Below are positions 26,107-36,200 of a DNA stretch of 64,000 nt, one piece after another. Location: positions 124,001-188,000 of the forward strand of contig JAHBYF010000006.1 of assembly GCA_019636095.1 (NCBI GenBank), written 5' to 3'. A program made the translations under genes and the position numbers. How positions within the stretch are numbered: position 1 is the stretch's first letter; the number at the start of each line of letters is the position of its first letter. The DNA is from Hyphomonadaceae bacterium. Its GTDB lineage: Bacteria > Pseudomonadota > Alphaproteobacteria > Caulobacterales > Aquidulcibacteraceae. The notes below the pieces were generated by a model. It did no database searches and was not told where the DNA came from. It saw only the letters and a program-made list of their open reading frames with translations.

Positions 26107-29100
26107 ATGAGCTGGCAATTCTGGATTGATCGGGGCGGCACCTTTACCGACGTCGTGGCGCGGGGGCCCGGCGGCGTTGAGGTGGTGAAGAAGCTGCTGT
26201 CGGTCGCGCCAAGGCGCTACGAAGACGCCGCCCTCGAGGCGATGCGACTCATTCTCAAAGAAAACGACGCAACCTTCGCCGATGTCGAGGCGGTAAAGCT
26301 TGGCACAACTGTCGCGACCAACGCGCTCTTGGAACGCAAGGGAGCGGATGTTGCGCTGGCGGTGACCGAAGGCTTCGGCGACGCATTGGAGATCGGCACG
26401 CAGGCGCGGCCGCACATCTTCGCGCTTCACATCGTCAAACCTGAGATGCTGCAGAAGCGTGTGATCGAAGTGCGTGAGCGTGTGACAGCGGGGGGCAAAG
26501 TGCTGACGCCCCTGGATGAGCCACACGCACGGGCGGAACTGCAATGCGCATTTGACGAGGGCTTGCGGGCTGTCGCGATCGCCTGCCTGCACGGCTGGGC
26601 ATATCCGGCGCATGAGCAGCGCCTGGCGGAAATCGCAAGCGAAATTGGCTTCACACAGGTGAGCGTGAGTTCGGAAATCAGCGGCCTGATCAAGTTCGTG
26701 CCGCGCGCCGATACGACGGTGGCGGATGCGTACCTCTCGCCGGTACTGCGGGAATACATCGATGGCTTCGAACGCGGGTTCGGCGGCGACGCAGATCTGC
26801 TGTTCATGCAATCGAACGGCGGGCTGGCGCATGCGGACAGCTTTCGCGGTCGAGACGCGGTGCTTTCTGGCCCTGCGGGTGGTGTCGTCGGTATGGCGGC
26901 GGCGGCGCAGCGCGCTGGGTTTGACAAGGCGCTCGGGTTCGACATGGGCGGGACCTCGACGGATGTCTCGCACTATGCGGGCGCGTTCGAGCGCACGAAC
27001 GAAACGGTAGTCGCGGGCGTGCGGCTTTCGGCGCCTATGCTACAAGTTCACACTGTTGCGGCCGGCGGCGGGTCGATCTGCTTTTTCGATGGCGCGCGTT
27101 TGCGCGTCGGCCCGCACAGCGCCGGCGCCGATCCGGGACCAGCATGCTACCGGCGCGGTGGACCGCTCACGATCACTGACTGCAACGTGTTACTCGGCCG
27201 TGTGCGGCCCGAGTTCTTCCCGGCGATTTTTGGATCGAACGCCGATCAACCGCTCGATAGCGACCTGGTGCGGAAGAAGTTTGCAGCGATGTGCGCCGAG
27301 ATTGGCGGCGGCATCACGCCGGAGGAGGCAGCCGAAGGCTTTCTACGCGTCGCCAACGAAAATATGGCGGAGGCGATCAAGAAGATCTCGATCCAGCGCG
27401 GATACAACCCCGCCGAGTACGCGCTCGTCGCCTTCGGTGGCGCCGGTGGGCAACATGCTTGCGCGGTGGCGGATGCAGTCGGTGTTGAGACGATCCTGTT
27501 GCATCCGCTTGCGGGCGTGCTGAGCGCCTGGGGGATCGGCCTAGCAGATGTTCGGGCGCTTGCGGAGGAGACCGTTGAGCGGCCGCTTGAGCAGGCCGGA
27601 TTGAAGGAGCAGGCAAGGCAGCTTGCCCGCCGCGTAACGCGCGAATTCCGGACCGAGAGAGTCGATCTCACTCTTACCGCCAACCTCACATACGAAGGCG
27701 CTGATTCAACGTTGCCGATTTCGCTCGATGCGGCGGACCTGAAACAGGCATTCGAAGAAGAACACCGTAAGCGCTTCGGCTTCATTGATCCGGCGCGCGC
27801 GATCATCGTCGGATCACTTACGGCAGAAGCACGGGCGCGCGTCGATCGTGGACCGCTGGCGTCCTCGCCCGCTCGCACTACATCCTCCGAACTTGGCGCA
27901 GTCCAACAGGAGGGCGGTAGTCCCTCAGAAATCGCCCTCGTCGCTAACGGGCAGTCCCATACGGCTCGGGTCTTTGACCGTGCGGCGCTCGCGCCCGGCT
28001 TCAGCGCGAGCGGACCGGCGCTCGTGGTTGAGCAAGGCGCCACCACCTACATCGCGCCCGGATGGCGAGCGCGCGTGAGTGAGGATAGCGATCTCATTCT
28101 CACGCGCGCCGAGCACATCGAGCGGCACGCCGTCGGCACGCGGGTCGACCCGATTTTGCTCGAAGTGTTCAACAACCGCTTTATGGGCGTCGCCGAAGAA
28201 ATGGGCCTGGCGCTGCAAACAACCGCCTCTTCCGTGAACATCAAGGAGCGGCTGGATTTCTCCTGCGCCATCTTTGACGAAACAGGCGGTCTCGTCGCCA
28301 ACGCACCGCACATTCCTGTTCACCTGGGCTCGATGAGCGACAGTGTCCGCGAGATCATCCGCCGGCGCGGCGACACGATGCGCGCGGGCGACATTTACAT
28401 GCTGAATGCGCCACATGCAGGCGGCACTCACCTGCCCGACATCACCGTGATCGCTCCTGTAATCCTTGATGGAGACACACGCCCTGCCTTCTTCACCGCC
28501 GCGCGGGGACATCACGCTGACATTGGGGGCATCACGCCGGGTTCGATGCCGCCGGAGTCGCGGGGCATCGAAGACGAAGGTGTCCTCATAGAGAATTTCT
28601 TGCTCGTCCGGGACGGGCGTCTGCTCGAAGCGGAGACGCGTGCACTCTTCGCTTCAGGCGCACATCCGGCGCGCGATATTGATCGCAATATTGCCGATCT
28701 GAAGGCGCAGATTGCCTCGGTTGTTCGCGGCGCTGAGGAATTGAAGCGCCTAGTCACACACTACGGCCGCGATGGCGTTGCGGCATACATGGGCCACGTA
28801 CAAGACAACGCCGAAGAACAAATCAAGCGCGTCATCGACACGCTGAAACCCGGTTCATTCGCAGTGGAAATGGATAGTGGCGCCACTGTGCGCGTCGCGG
28901 TGACACCCGATCAATCCAAACGCACGGTGCGCGTCGACTTTACCGGAACAAGCCCCCAGCAAGAGAGCAATTTCAATGCACCGCTCGCCATCACACGGGC
29001 TGCGACGCTCTACGTCTTCCGCACGCTGGTGAACGACAACATCCCGCTGAACGAAGGTTGCCTGGCGCCAATCGAGATTATCGTGCCTGAAGGATCGCTG

Positions 29101-29673
29101 TTGAATCCAAAACGCGGCGCAGCTGTTGTGGCCGGCAACGTGGAGACGAGCCAGATTGTAGTCGACGCACTCTATGGCGCGCTGGGCGCGTTGGCGGCGT
29201 CACAAGGCACAATGAACAATTTCACTTTCGGCGATGCGAAGCGCCAATATTATGAAACGATCTGCGGCGGCGCAGGCGCCGGCCCGAACTTTGACGGCGC
29301 CTCCGCGGTGCAGACGCATATGACCAATTCGCGCCTTACCGATCCGGAAGTATTGGAGTCGCGCTTTCCGGTGTTGGTTGAGCGGTTTGGCATACGGCGC
29401 GGCTCGGGCGGCGATGGCGCGCACACAGGCGGCGATGGCGCGATCCGCCGCATTCGGTTTCTGGAGCCGATGACAGCGGCGATGCTGGCGAACCGCCGCG
29501 CCACGGCGCCATTCGGACTGAACGGCGGTGGCGATGGCGTCGCTGGCCACAACCAAGTCGAACGCGCGGACGGCTCAGTCACGACACTGGCCGCGACTGG
29601 CAAAACCGAGGTCAATCCGGGCGACGTGTTTGTGATCGAAACGCCGGGCGGCGGCGGCTACGGCAAGGCTTAA
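26107..29673 (+). CDS. 5-oxoprolinase (fused hydantoinase A/B)
   Basis: A 1188-residue fusion that matches the ATP-dependent 5-oxoprolinase architecture. The HyuA half (about 1-680) starts WQFWIDRGGTFTDVVARGPG, with LGTTVATNALLERKGADVAL, GFDMGGTSTDVSHYAG and AFGGAGGQHACAVADAVG (actin-like ATPase motifs). The HyuB half (about 690-1188) has NRFMGVAEEMGLALQTTASS, HLGSMSDSVREIIRRRGDTM, TARGHHADIGGITPGSMPP and the C-terminal ETPGGGGYG. The single-chain form favours 5-oxoprolinase over hydantoinase or acetone carboxylase. The following DUF969/DUF979/DUF2891 genes are known neighbours of 5-oxoproline metabolism genes. Confidence 0.92.
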   Translation: MSWQFWIDRGGTFTDVVARGPGGVEVVKKLLSVAPRRYEDAALEAMRLILKENDATFADVEAVKLGTTVATNALLERKGADVALAVTEGFGDALEIGTQARPHIFALHIVKPEMLQKRVIEVRERVTAGGKVLTPLDEPHARAELQCAFDEGLRAVAIACLHGWAYPAHEQRLAEIASEIGFTQVSVSSEISGLIKFVPRADTTVADAYLSPVLREYIDGFERGFGGDADLLFMQSNGGLAHADSFRGRDAVLSGPAGGVVGMAAAAQRAGFDKALGFDMGGTSTDVSHYAGAFERTNETVVAGVRLSAPMLQVHTVAAGGGSICFFDGARLRVGPHSAGADPGPACYRRGGPLTITDCNVLLGRVRPEFFPAIFGSNADQPLDSDLVRKKFAAMCAEIGGGITPEEAAEGFLRVANENMAEAIKKISIQRGYNPAEYALVAFGGAGGQHACAVADAVGVETILLHPLAGVLSAWGIGLADVRALAEETVERPLEQAGLKEQARQLARRVTREFRTERVDLTLTANLTYEGADSTLPISLDAADLKQAFEEEHRKRFGFIDPARAIIVGSLTAEARARVDRGPLASSPARTTSSELGAVQQEGGSPSEIALVANGQSHTARVFDRAALAPGFSASGPALVVEQGATTYIAPGWRARVSEDSDLILTRAEHIERHAVGTRVDPILLEVFNNRFMGVAEEMGLALQTTASSVNIKERLDFSCAIFDETGGLVANAPHIPVHLGSMSDSVREIIRRRGDTMRAGDIYMLNAPHAGGTHLPDITVIAPVILDGDTRPAFFTAARGHHADIGGITPGSMPPESRGIEDEGVLIENFLLVRDGRLLEAETRALFASGAHPARDIDRNIADLKAQIASVVRGAEELKRLVTHYGRDGVAAYMGHVQDNAEEQIKRVIDTLKPGSFAVEMDSGATVRVAVTPDQSKRTVRVDFTGTSPQQESNFNAPLAITRAATLYVFRTLVNDNIPLNEGCLAPIEIIVPEGSLLNPKRGAAVVAGNVETSQIVVDALYGALGALAASQGTMNNFTFGDAKRQYYETICGGAGAGPNFDGASAVQTHMTNSRLTDPEVLESRFPVLVERFGIRRGSGGDGAHTGGDGAIRRIRFLEPMTAAMLANRRATAPFGLNGGGDGVAGHNQVERADGSVTTLAATGKTEVNPGDVFVIETPGGGGYGKA

Positions 29674-29689
29674 GGTCATTGGGGGAAGC

Positions 29690-30412
29690 ATGCTCGTACT
29701 TCTAGGCATTGGTGTCGTGATCCTTGGCTTTGTGCTTCGAGCCAACCCGCTGCTTGTGGTTATGGCCGCAGTGCTCACCACCGGGCTCGCCGCGGCATGG
29801 ACGCCAGATGCCGATCTTCAGGTGATGTTCGAAGCGGCGCTCGCGACACTCGCCTCTTTCGGCAAAGCCTTCAACGACAGCCGCTACGTCAGCATGGTCT
29901 GGTTTGTTCTCCTAGCCATCGGCTTGCTTGAGCGCAGCGGCTTGCAAGAACGCGCGCGTATGCTGATAGCCAAAGTACAAGCCGCGACTGTTGGCCGAGT
30001 GCTCTGGGTCTATTTCGCCGTTCGCCAAGTAGCGGCGGCGCTCGGCTTAACATCACTTGGAGGACACCCTCAGATGGTGAGGCCGCTGGTGGCGCCAATG
30101 GCCGAAGGCGCCGCTGAGGCAAAGTTCGGCGCGTTACCGGACCGGCAACGCTTCCTCATCCGCGCGCACGCAGCGGCAACCGACAACATCGCGCTCTTCT
30201 TCGGCGAAGACATCTTTATCGCCATCGCATCGATCCTTCTCATCAAGGGATTCCTCGAACAGAACGGTATAGTGGTCGAACCGCTGCAGCTATCGGTGTG
30301 GGCGATCCCAACCGCACTCTCTGCGCTGACAATTCATTCTCTGCGGCTTTGGCTACTGGACATAAACCTGAAACGCGCACTGCAACCGAAAACAGTGGAG
30401 GCGGCGGAATGA
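29690..30412 (+). CDS. DUF969 membrane protein
   Basis: A 240-residue integral membrane protein of the DUF969 family: MLVLLGIGVVILGFVLRANP, LLVVMAAVLTTGLAAAWTPD and SMVWFVLLAIGLLERSGLQE are hydrophobic stretches, followed by ALGLTSLGGHPQMVRPLVAP, a conserved family block. It begins 16 bases after the oxoprolinase stop and overlaps the DUF979 gene by 4 bases (ATGA). DUF969 and DUF979 nearly always occur as a pair and probably form one two-component transporter; context points to 5-oxoproline or a related compound. Confidence 0.9.
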   Translation: MLVLLGIGVVILGFVLRANPLLVVMAAVLTTGLAAAWTPDADLQVMFEAALATLASFGKAFNDSRYVSMVWFVLLAIGLLERSGLQERARMLIAKVQAATVGRVLWVYFAVRQVAAALGLTSLGGHPQMVRPLVAPMAEGAAEAKFGALPDRQRFLIRAHAAATDNIALFFGEDIFIAIASILLIKGFLEQNGIVVEPLQLSVWAIPTALSALTIHSLRLWLLDINLKRALQPKTVEAAE

Positions 30413-31377
30413 TCACGCTGCCGCTCGCCTACGTTGTCGTCGGCATCTTCTTCACCGCGGTATCGCTCCTGTCGATCTTCGACAGCGCCAATCCGCGCAG
30501 GCTCTTGAACTTTCTGTTCTGGGGCATGCTCGCGGCGAGCTTCCTCGCTGGCAATTACCTGGGCGACCTCGGCAACGGTTTGCTTGCGCTTGGTTTGGTG
30601 GTCGTCGCCACAATAGGGCTCGGTCACGGCAAACCCGTTTCGACGACACCAGAACAACGGCGCGAAAGCGCCTTGAAGCGCGGCGACCTTCTCTTTCTTC
30701 CCGCATTGATTATTCCGGCGATGGCGCTTGCGGGCACGCTCATCGCTAAGCAGACGGATTGGGGCCCAAGACTCATCGATCCCGCTCAAGCGACATTGAT
30801 CTCGCTCATCATCGGAACACTGGTCGCTGTCACCGTGGCGCTGCTCTGGTTTCGGCCGCCATTACTGGCGCCGGTTCAAGAAGCGCGCCGTTTGCTCGAC
30901 GCCGTGGGGTGGGCGGCGATCCTGCCGCAGATGCTGGCTTCGCTTGGGGCGGTCTTCCTGGCTGCTGGCGTGGGACAACAAGTTGGCGCGCTGTTCTCCG
31001 AATACATCCCCGGACTAGAGGCTTCGCGAACGCTCGCCGTGACCGCCTATTGCGTCGGTATGGCCTTCTTCACCATCGTTATGGGTAACGCCTTCGCTGC
31101 GTTTCCAGTGATGACAGCTGCGGTTGGTCTGCCCTTCGTGGTGGTCGCGCTCGGCGGCGATCCGGCGCGTGTCTGCGCAATTGGCATGCTCGCGGGATTC
31201 TGCGGCACGCTGATGACGCCGATGGCGGCGAACTTCAACGTTGTGCCGGCAAATCTCCTCGAACTCCCGGATCGAAAATCGCCGCTGAACGGCGTCATAC
31301 GCGCACAAATTCCAACCGCAATTCCTCTCCTGATCATCAACATAGTGCTGATGCGGCTCTTGGCGTTTCCCTCTTGA
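30409..31377 (+). CDS. DUF979 membrane protein
   Basis: A 322-residue membrane protein with about nine hydrophobic segments, starting MITLPLAYVVVGIFFTAVSL at an ATG that overlaps the DUF969 stop. The family's conserved end is present: TIVMGNAFAAFPVMTAAVGL, CAIGMLAGFCGTLMTPMAAN and FNVVPANLLELPDRKSPLNG. The last segment resembles the substrate-pore region of permeases. With DUF969 it probably makes up a membrane transporter. It is followed by a start codon (TTG at 31374 or ATG at 31383) for the DUF2891 gene, again overlapping. Confidence 0.9.
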   Translation: MITLPLAYVVVGIFFTAVSLLSIFDSANPRRLLNFLFWGMLAASFLAGNYLGDLGNGLLALGLVVVATIGLGHGKPVSTTPEQRRESALKRGDLLFLPALIIPAMALAGTLIAKQTDWGPRLIDPAQATLISLIIGTLVAVTVALLWFRPPLLAPVQEARRLLDAVGWAAILPQMLASLGAVFLAAGVGQQVGALFSEYIPGLEASRTLAVTAYCVGMAFFTIVMGNAFAAFPVMTAAVGLPFVVVALGGDPARVCAIGMLAGFCGTLMTPMAANFNVVPANLLELPDRKSPLNGVIRAQIPTAIPLLIINIVLMRLLAFPS

Positions 31378-32378
31378 CGCAGATGTCGAAACCGATTGCG
31401 GAAAAATTCGCCGCGCTCGCGCTCGCGCATGTCCGGCGGGAGTTTCCCAACATCATGCAACATGCGATGGCTGGGCCCGCTGACATTGTCGGCCCGCGAG
31501 CGGCGCATCCCATCTTCTACGGCAGCTATGATTGGCACTCGTGCGTGCATGGCTACTGGCTGTTGGCGCGTCTCGTGCGGCGCTACCCGGACATCTCCGT
31601 CGCCGCGCAAATCGCGCGATTGTTCGACGAACAAGTTACAGCAAGTAACGTCGAGGGCGAGATCGCGTATCTCATACGTCCTGAAGCGCGCTCTTTCGAG
31701 CGGCCATACGGGTGGGCTTGGTTGCTAGCGTTGCAGGCTGAGCTTGAACAGCACGCATCGGGCTCTGGACGACATGCCGCAGCTACGCTGCGTCCGCTCG
31801 CCGAGCTGTTCGTGCAACGATTCAAAGCATTCTTGCCGCTGAGCGATTATCCTGTGCGCACTGGGATGCACACATCAACGGCTTTCGCACTTCGCATCGC
31901 CGCCGATTTTGCAGAGCCGAACGATCCCGATCTTTACGCCCTGATGCGGGACAAGGTCATCGCCTGGTATGGCGACGACCACAGCGCCCAAGCTTGGGAG
32001 CCAAGCCAAGACGACTTCTTGTCGCCAACTTTGATGGAAGCCGAATGCGTTCGCCGCTTCCTGGCGCCAGCGGCGTTCAGCGCGTGGTTCGCAGAGTATC
32101 TCCCCCACGCTGCCGATGGCGCGCCTGCATCGCTCTTCTCACCTGCGCGCGTCAGCGACCGCAGTGACGGCAAGATCGCGCATCTCGATGGTCTGAATTT
32201 TTCGAGAGCCTGGTGTTGGCGCTCAATCGCCTCAGCGCTCGGCGACACGCATCCGGTATCAAAACGCGCCCGCGAAGCGGCCAACGATCATATTGCCGCC
32301 AGCCTTCCGCACGTGGCCGGCGACTACATGGGCGAACACTGGCTTGCGACATTCGCCTTGCTCGCGCTTGAAGCTTAG
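31374..32378 (+). CDS. DUF2891 family protein
   Basis: A soluble protein of about 330 residues of the DUF2891 family, recognised from HPIFYGSYDWHSCVHGYWLL and FERPYGWAWLLALQAELEQ, then RTGMHTSTAFALRIAADFAE and WEPSQDDFLSPTLMEAECVR. The helical pattern and the paired His/Trp blocks suggest an alpha/alpha-barrel enzyme, but no reaction is known to me. The start is TTG at 31374 or ATG at 31383. As the last gene of the oxoprolinase-DUF969-DUF979 series it is likely to act in the same pathway. The stop shares the tetramer TTAG with the convergent FAH gene. Confidence 0.88.
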   Translation: MTQMSKPIAEKFAALALAHVRREFPNIMQHAMAGPADIVGPRAAHPIFYGSYDWHSCVHGYWLLARLVRRYPDISVAAQIARLFDEQVTASNVEGEIAYLIRPEARSFERPYGWAWLLALQAELEQHASGSGRHAAATLRPLAELFVQRFKAFLPLSDYPVRTGMHTSTAFALRIAADFAEPNDPDLYALMRDKVIAWYGDDHSAQAWEPSQDDFLSPTLMEAECVRRFLAPAAFSAWFAEYLPHAADGAPASLFSPARVSDRSDGKIAHLDGLNFSRAWCWRSIASALGDTHPVSKRAREAANDHIAASLPHVAGDYMGEHWLATFALLALEA

Positions 32379-33064
32379 CGTGCGATCGAAAAACTCAGCG
32401 GCGCCAGACCATCGATTCCACACTCGATTGTGTCGCCAGGATTGAGCGCAGCGACCCCCGACGGCGAGCCGGTGAAAATAAGGTCTCCGGGCTTCAGCTC
32501 CCACCAGCGCGAGAGCGCTGCAATAATTTCGGGGACACTCCAAATCATGTCGCCCGTCGCCGCGTCCTGTCGCGTTTCACCATTAACCTTGATCCAAATC
32601 CGCGCGCGGGCGGGGTCGCCGCTCGCAGATGCAGGAGTCAGCGCGCCGACTGGCGCCGAATGATCAAATCCCTTTGCGGTATCCCACGGGGTTCCAGCCT
32701 TCTTCGCCTCGGCCTGCCGATCGCGGCGCGTGAGATCGACGCCAACGGCATAACCCCAAACATGCGAAAGCGCACTCGCCTCATCGATGTTCGAACCACC
32801 GATGCCGATGGCAATGACCAGTTCTACTTCGTGGTGCAAGTTGGAAGTGTTCGACGGATAAACGATGGCAGCGCCACTCTCCACGACAGCATCAGCGGGC
32901 TTTGAGAAGAATAGAGGCGGCTCGCTTTTCGGATCGTTCCCCATTTCACGTACGTGATCGGCGTAGTTTCTCCCGACACAGAAGATGCGGCGGACAGGAA
33001 ACCGCTGATCGCTCGCAGCAATAGCGACGGAGGGCTGCGGCGGGGGAGCAATGGCAAATGACAT
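32375..33064 (-). CDS. Fumarylacetoacetate hydrolase family protein
   Basis: A 229-residue FAH-fold enzyme starting MSFAIAPPPQPSVAIAASDQ at ATG 33064. Family features are IFCVGRNYADHVREMGND near residue 35, FFSKPADAVVESGAAI, the acidic metal-ligand block HHEVELVIAIG, GYAVGVDLTRRDRQ, and the C-terminal DLIFTGSPSGVAALNPGDTI. The family contains fumarylpyruvate hydrolases, acylpyruvases and oxaloacetate decarboxylases; the short length with a single domain fits fumarylpyruvate/acylpyruvate hydrolases. No operon partner identifies the substrate. Confidence 0.9.
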   Translation of the reverse strand: MSFAIAPPPQPSVAIAASDQRFPVRRIFCVGRNYADHVREMGNDPKSEPPLFFSKPADAVVESGAAIVYPSNTSNLHHEVELVIAIGIGGSNIDEASALSHVWGYAVGVDLTRRDRQAEAKKAGTPWDTAKGFDHSAPVGALTPASASGDPARARIWIKVNGETRQDAATGDMIWSVPEIIAALSRWWELKPGDLIFTGSPSGVAALNPGDTIECGIDGLAPLSFSIAR

Positions 33065-33202
33065 TCGCACCTTTGAGCATGGAGGCATTAACCATGCAAA
33101 CTTCGCGTTCGCGGGGAAGCCAAGCGCTTTGCCGATGCAAATGGTTGCGCCCGAAGCTCTGCCTGCTGATCTTACGGGTTCGCAACGCGAGGGGCGACGC
33201 GT

Positions 33203-36200
33203 TTGGAAGTCTGGGTCTTAGCCTTTTTGCCGCTTGCGGTATGGGTGTGGCTGCAAGCGCAGCGCATCGATATGCTCGCGCGCCGCGTGGCTGAACTTGA
33301 ACTTCAAATGTTTGCTCTGCGGTCGGGTTCACCGGCGCCTGCCCCACCCCAATCTGACGCCGCACCCCAGGCGCCAGAGTCCGGTGCGCCACAGGATGAA
33401 TTGCTCCTGACCGAGGTCGTGCCCGACGACGTTCTTGTTCTTGATAATCCGCTCCCAGACCCATCAAACGATGTAGCGGAAACAACAGCTCAATCGCCTC
33501 ACCCGCGGATGCACTCGCCACTTCTGCTCGACGACCCGCCCACCACAGCAGAGCAACCGCCCCCGGCGTCTCCCGTAGAACCGCCGCGGCGACTTGATCA
33601 GTGGCTTGCGGAGAAGGGTCTCGCTTGGATAGCCGGCATCGCGCTCGCAATGGGCGCGATTTATCTTGTGTCGGTCGCCATACAGTCCGCGTGGTTCACG
33701 CCAGCGATTCAGCTCGCGAGCGCCGTCGCCCTGGGCATAGTGTTGGTTGGCGCCAGTGAGGTCGCGCGGCGCGTGGGCCTCAAGAAGCCGCCGGGACATC
33801 CGCTCATCGCCGCATTGCTGGCCGGCGCCGGCATAGTCACATTCTACGCCACCGCCTGGGCGGCGCACGGTATCTACCAGTTTGTCGATTGGCCAGCCGC
33901 GACCGCTCTCCTCGCACTCTGCGCTATCGCACTCATCGCCCTATCGTTTCTACACGGAGAGGCTCTCGGCGTTCTCGCGATTGCACTTGCGCTTCTCGCG
34001 CCCGCGCTCACCAGCTCGCCCTCGTGGCCTTCCCTTGCCCTCACTAGTTACGTGGCGCTTGTTGGCGCTGGCGGATTTGCGCTGGCGCTGTTTCGCCGCT
34101 GGGCGTGGGTGGCCATCGCAACAGTGGGCGGACTGTATTTTTGGTTTTTCGCATCGATAGCGGCGGACGACGTTCGGCGCGCGCTTACTTTGATCAGCTT
34201 CGCAAGCGTGGGCGGCGCTTTGATGGCATTCCGCGCACCGATAGCCAGCGACGCCAAGAAAGGACTCACATGGTCCGCCATTCACGAGATCGGTTCGAGC
34301 GTCGCCATTAGCATATCGAGCGCTTTGCTGATTTGGGGGTGGCTCGTGGTCGCCCAAGCGCCAGCTGGCCGGATCGCGGGCCCCGCCCTGATAAGCATCT
34401 TCCATGTTGCATTGGCGACTTTCGCTGTCGGCGAGCGTCGCGCCGCGCCGTCCGCGCTCGCTATCGCGGTGGCTGGTCTCGTGCTTGGTTTCATGGCGTA
34501 CTTGCGCGCCCGTGGCGTCTATGCGCCGCTTGGCGACGACTTCTATCCAATCGTGTTGCTCGCGGCGTTCTGCACGGCCGCGTGTTCCATTCTCGCGAAC
34601 CCCGAAAAGGATGCGCGCGCGCTCATTGCCTCAGCCGGTTCAATCGGCATGGCCCTGCTTGCGGCTCTAGCCGCAGCATCGCGTTCAGATTGGCATGCGC
34701 TCTCCGCCTGGGCGCCGGTCTTCATGTCAGCTGCTGTTGCGTTCGGCGTGGCCTGGTGGTCTGAACGATCAGCACCGGAACGCAACACGGATGTTGCAAT
34801 CGGCTGGTGGGCCGGCGCTGGCGCCGCGCTTGTGTTGCTCGGCGTCGAGTCTGCGTTTCCGCCTGAACTCCGCACCGTTGGACATGCGGCGGCAACGCTC
34901 CTGTTCGCAATTGGTTTGACTTGGAGAAATTGGCGCATCGCGGGATGGGCTGCGCTCACAGCTGCCGCGCTCGCCGTCGGCCACGCGCTCGCGCCAGGAG
35001 CAACGCTATCCCCGAGCCTGATTAGCCTAACGCTCGCCCGCGAGTTGCCGCTTTGGGGCGCCCTCCTCACCTTCGCAGGAGCGGCGGTAACGCTGTTCGG
35101 CGCTTCAACAGTGATCCGACGCAGCAATTCGAGCACCTCAATCGCAGAGGCGCTCAGTGCGGCGGCGGCAATTGTTGCGCTTACCGCCGCGTTCGTTGCG
35201 TTGCGATGGGTTGCCGCCGGTAATGCTGGCGTGATGCTCGATGGCTTTACCGAGACGTCGTTGCGCGTGGTAGGTTTGATGGCCTCGGGTCTTGTCTTGC
35301 TGCCGCGCATTCACGAAAGCCCCGGTTTGATTGGCGCTTGGCGCGGGCACGTTCTGCTGTGCCTTGGGCTCCTCTACGCGCTGCTGGCGCCAGGCATAGC
35401 GATCAACCCGTGGTGGGGTGGGCCTGGACGCGCAGTGGTCAGCGGACTGCCGCTGCTAAACGCGCTTGCCGTTGCCTTTGCTGCGCCGGCGGCGCTGGCA
35501 TTCTGGGCGGCGAGCCGCCTTTATGTGCGCCAGCGCCTGTTCGCCAGGACCTATGTTGTGGCCGGTGCAGCGCTCGCGTTGGTGTGGGTTGTGGAAGAGC
35601 TACGGCACGCATTTCACAGCGGCGCCATGGCCGAACCACAAATCGGGCTCTTCGAGAGCGCCTGCTACGCGCTCACATTCCTCAGTTTCGCGCTTGTATT
35701 CGCAATAGTCGCGCGGCTGCGCACGCGTCGCAATCCGCATCGGCCGTTTACTGAAGATATGATGCATTCGATGCGCGCGGTGTGCTGGGGCGGAATGGGC
35801 GCTGCCGCACTCATCATGCTGCTGCTGCAGCATCCGATTTGGGGTCTCCACGACAGCACCACCAGCAATGCGCTTTCAACAATGCTCGCGGTACTAGCTC
35901 AGCCCGTCGCGATGATCTTGGCGCTCGCGCTCGGCCGCGCGCTCTCGCTTTCACGCGAAGCCGAGCCCACGCGCTTTGCGGCGGCGTCAGCGGCGGTGTT
36001 GTTCGGTTGGAGCTTTGGGCACTGCCTCATTCGCTGGCTGCATCATCGCGGCTATATGGACGATGGCGTCACCCCATACGCGCTCGAAGGTATCGCCCAT
36101 GCGTTGTGGCCGTTGGTCTTTGTTATTGCCGCAGCCCAGCTCACGCGCATCGCGCCCGGCCGCGACACGACGCGGGCCTATCTGTACGATCTGCAAGCGC

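Noticed and set aside
27246..28046. 266-codon open frame antisense to the 5-oxoprolinase gene
   Set aside because: Ser/Arg/Ala-rich low-complexity product, no ribosome site, and the oxoprolinase frame is continuous and conserved.
34543..35310. 255-codon minus-strand frame inside the DUF2339 gene
   Set aside because: Shadow of a long GC-rich membrane protein gene; product is Ala/Thr/Ser-rich with no recognisable segment.
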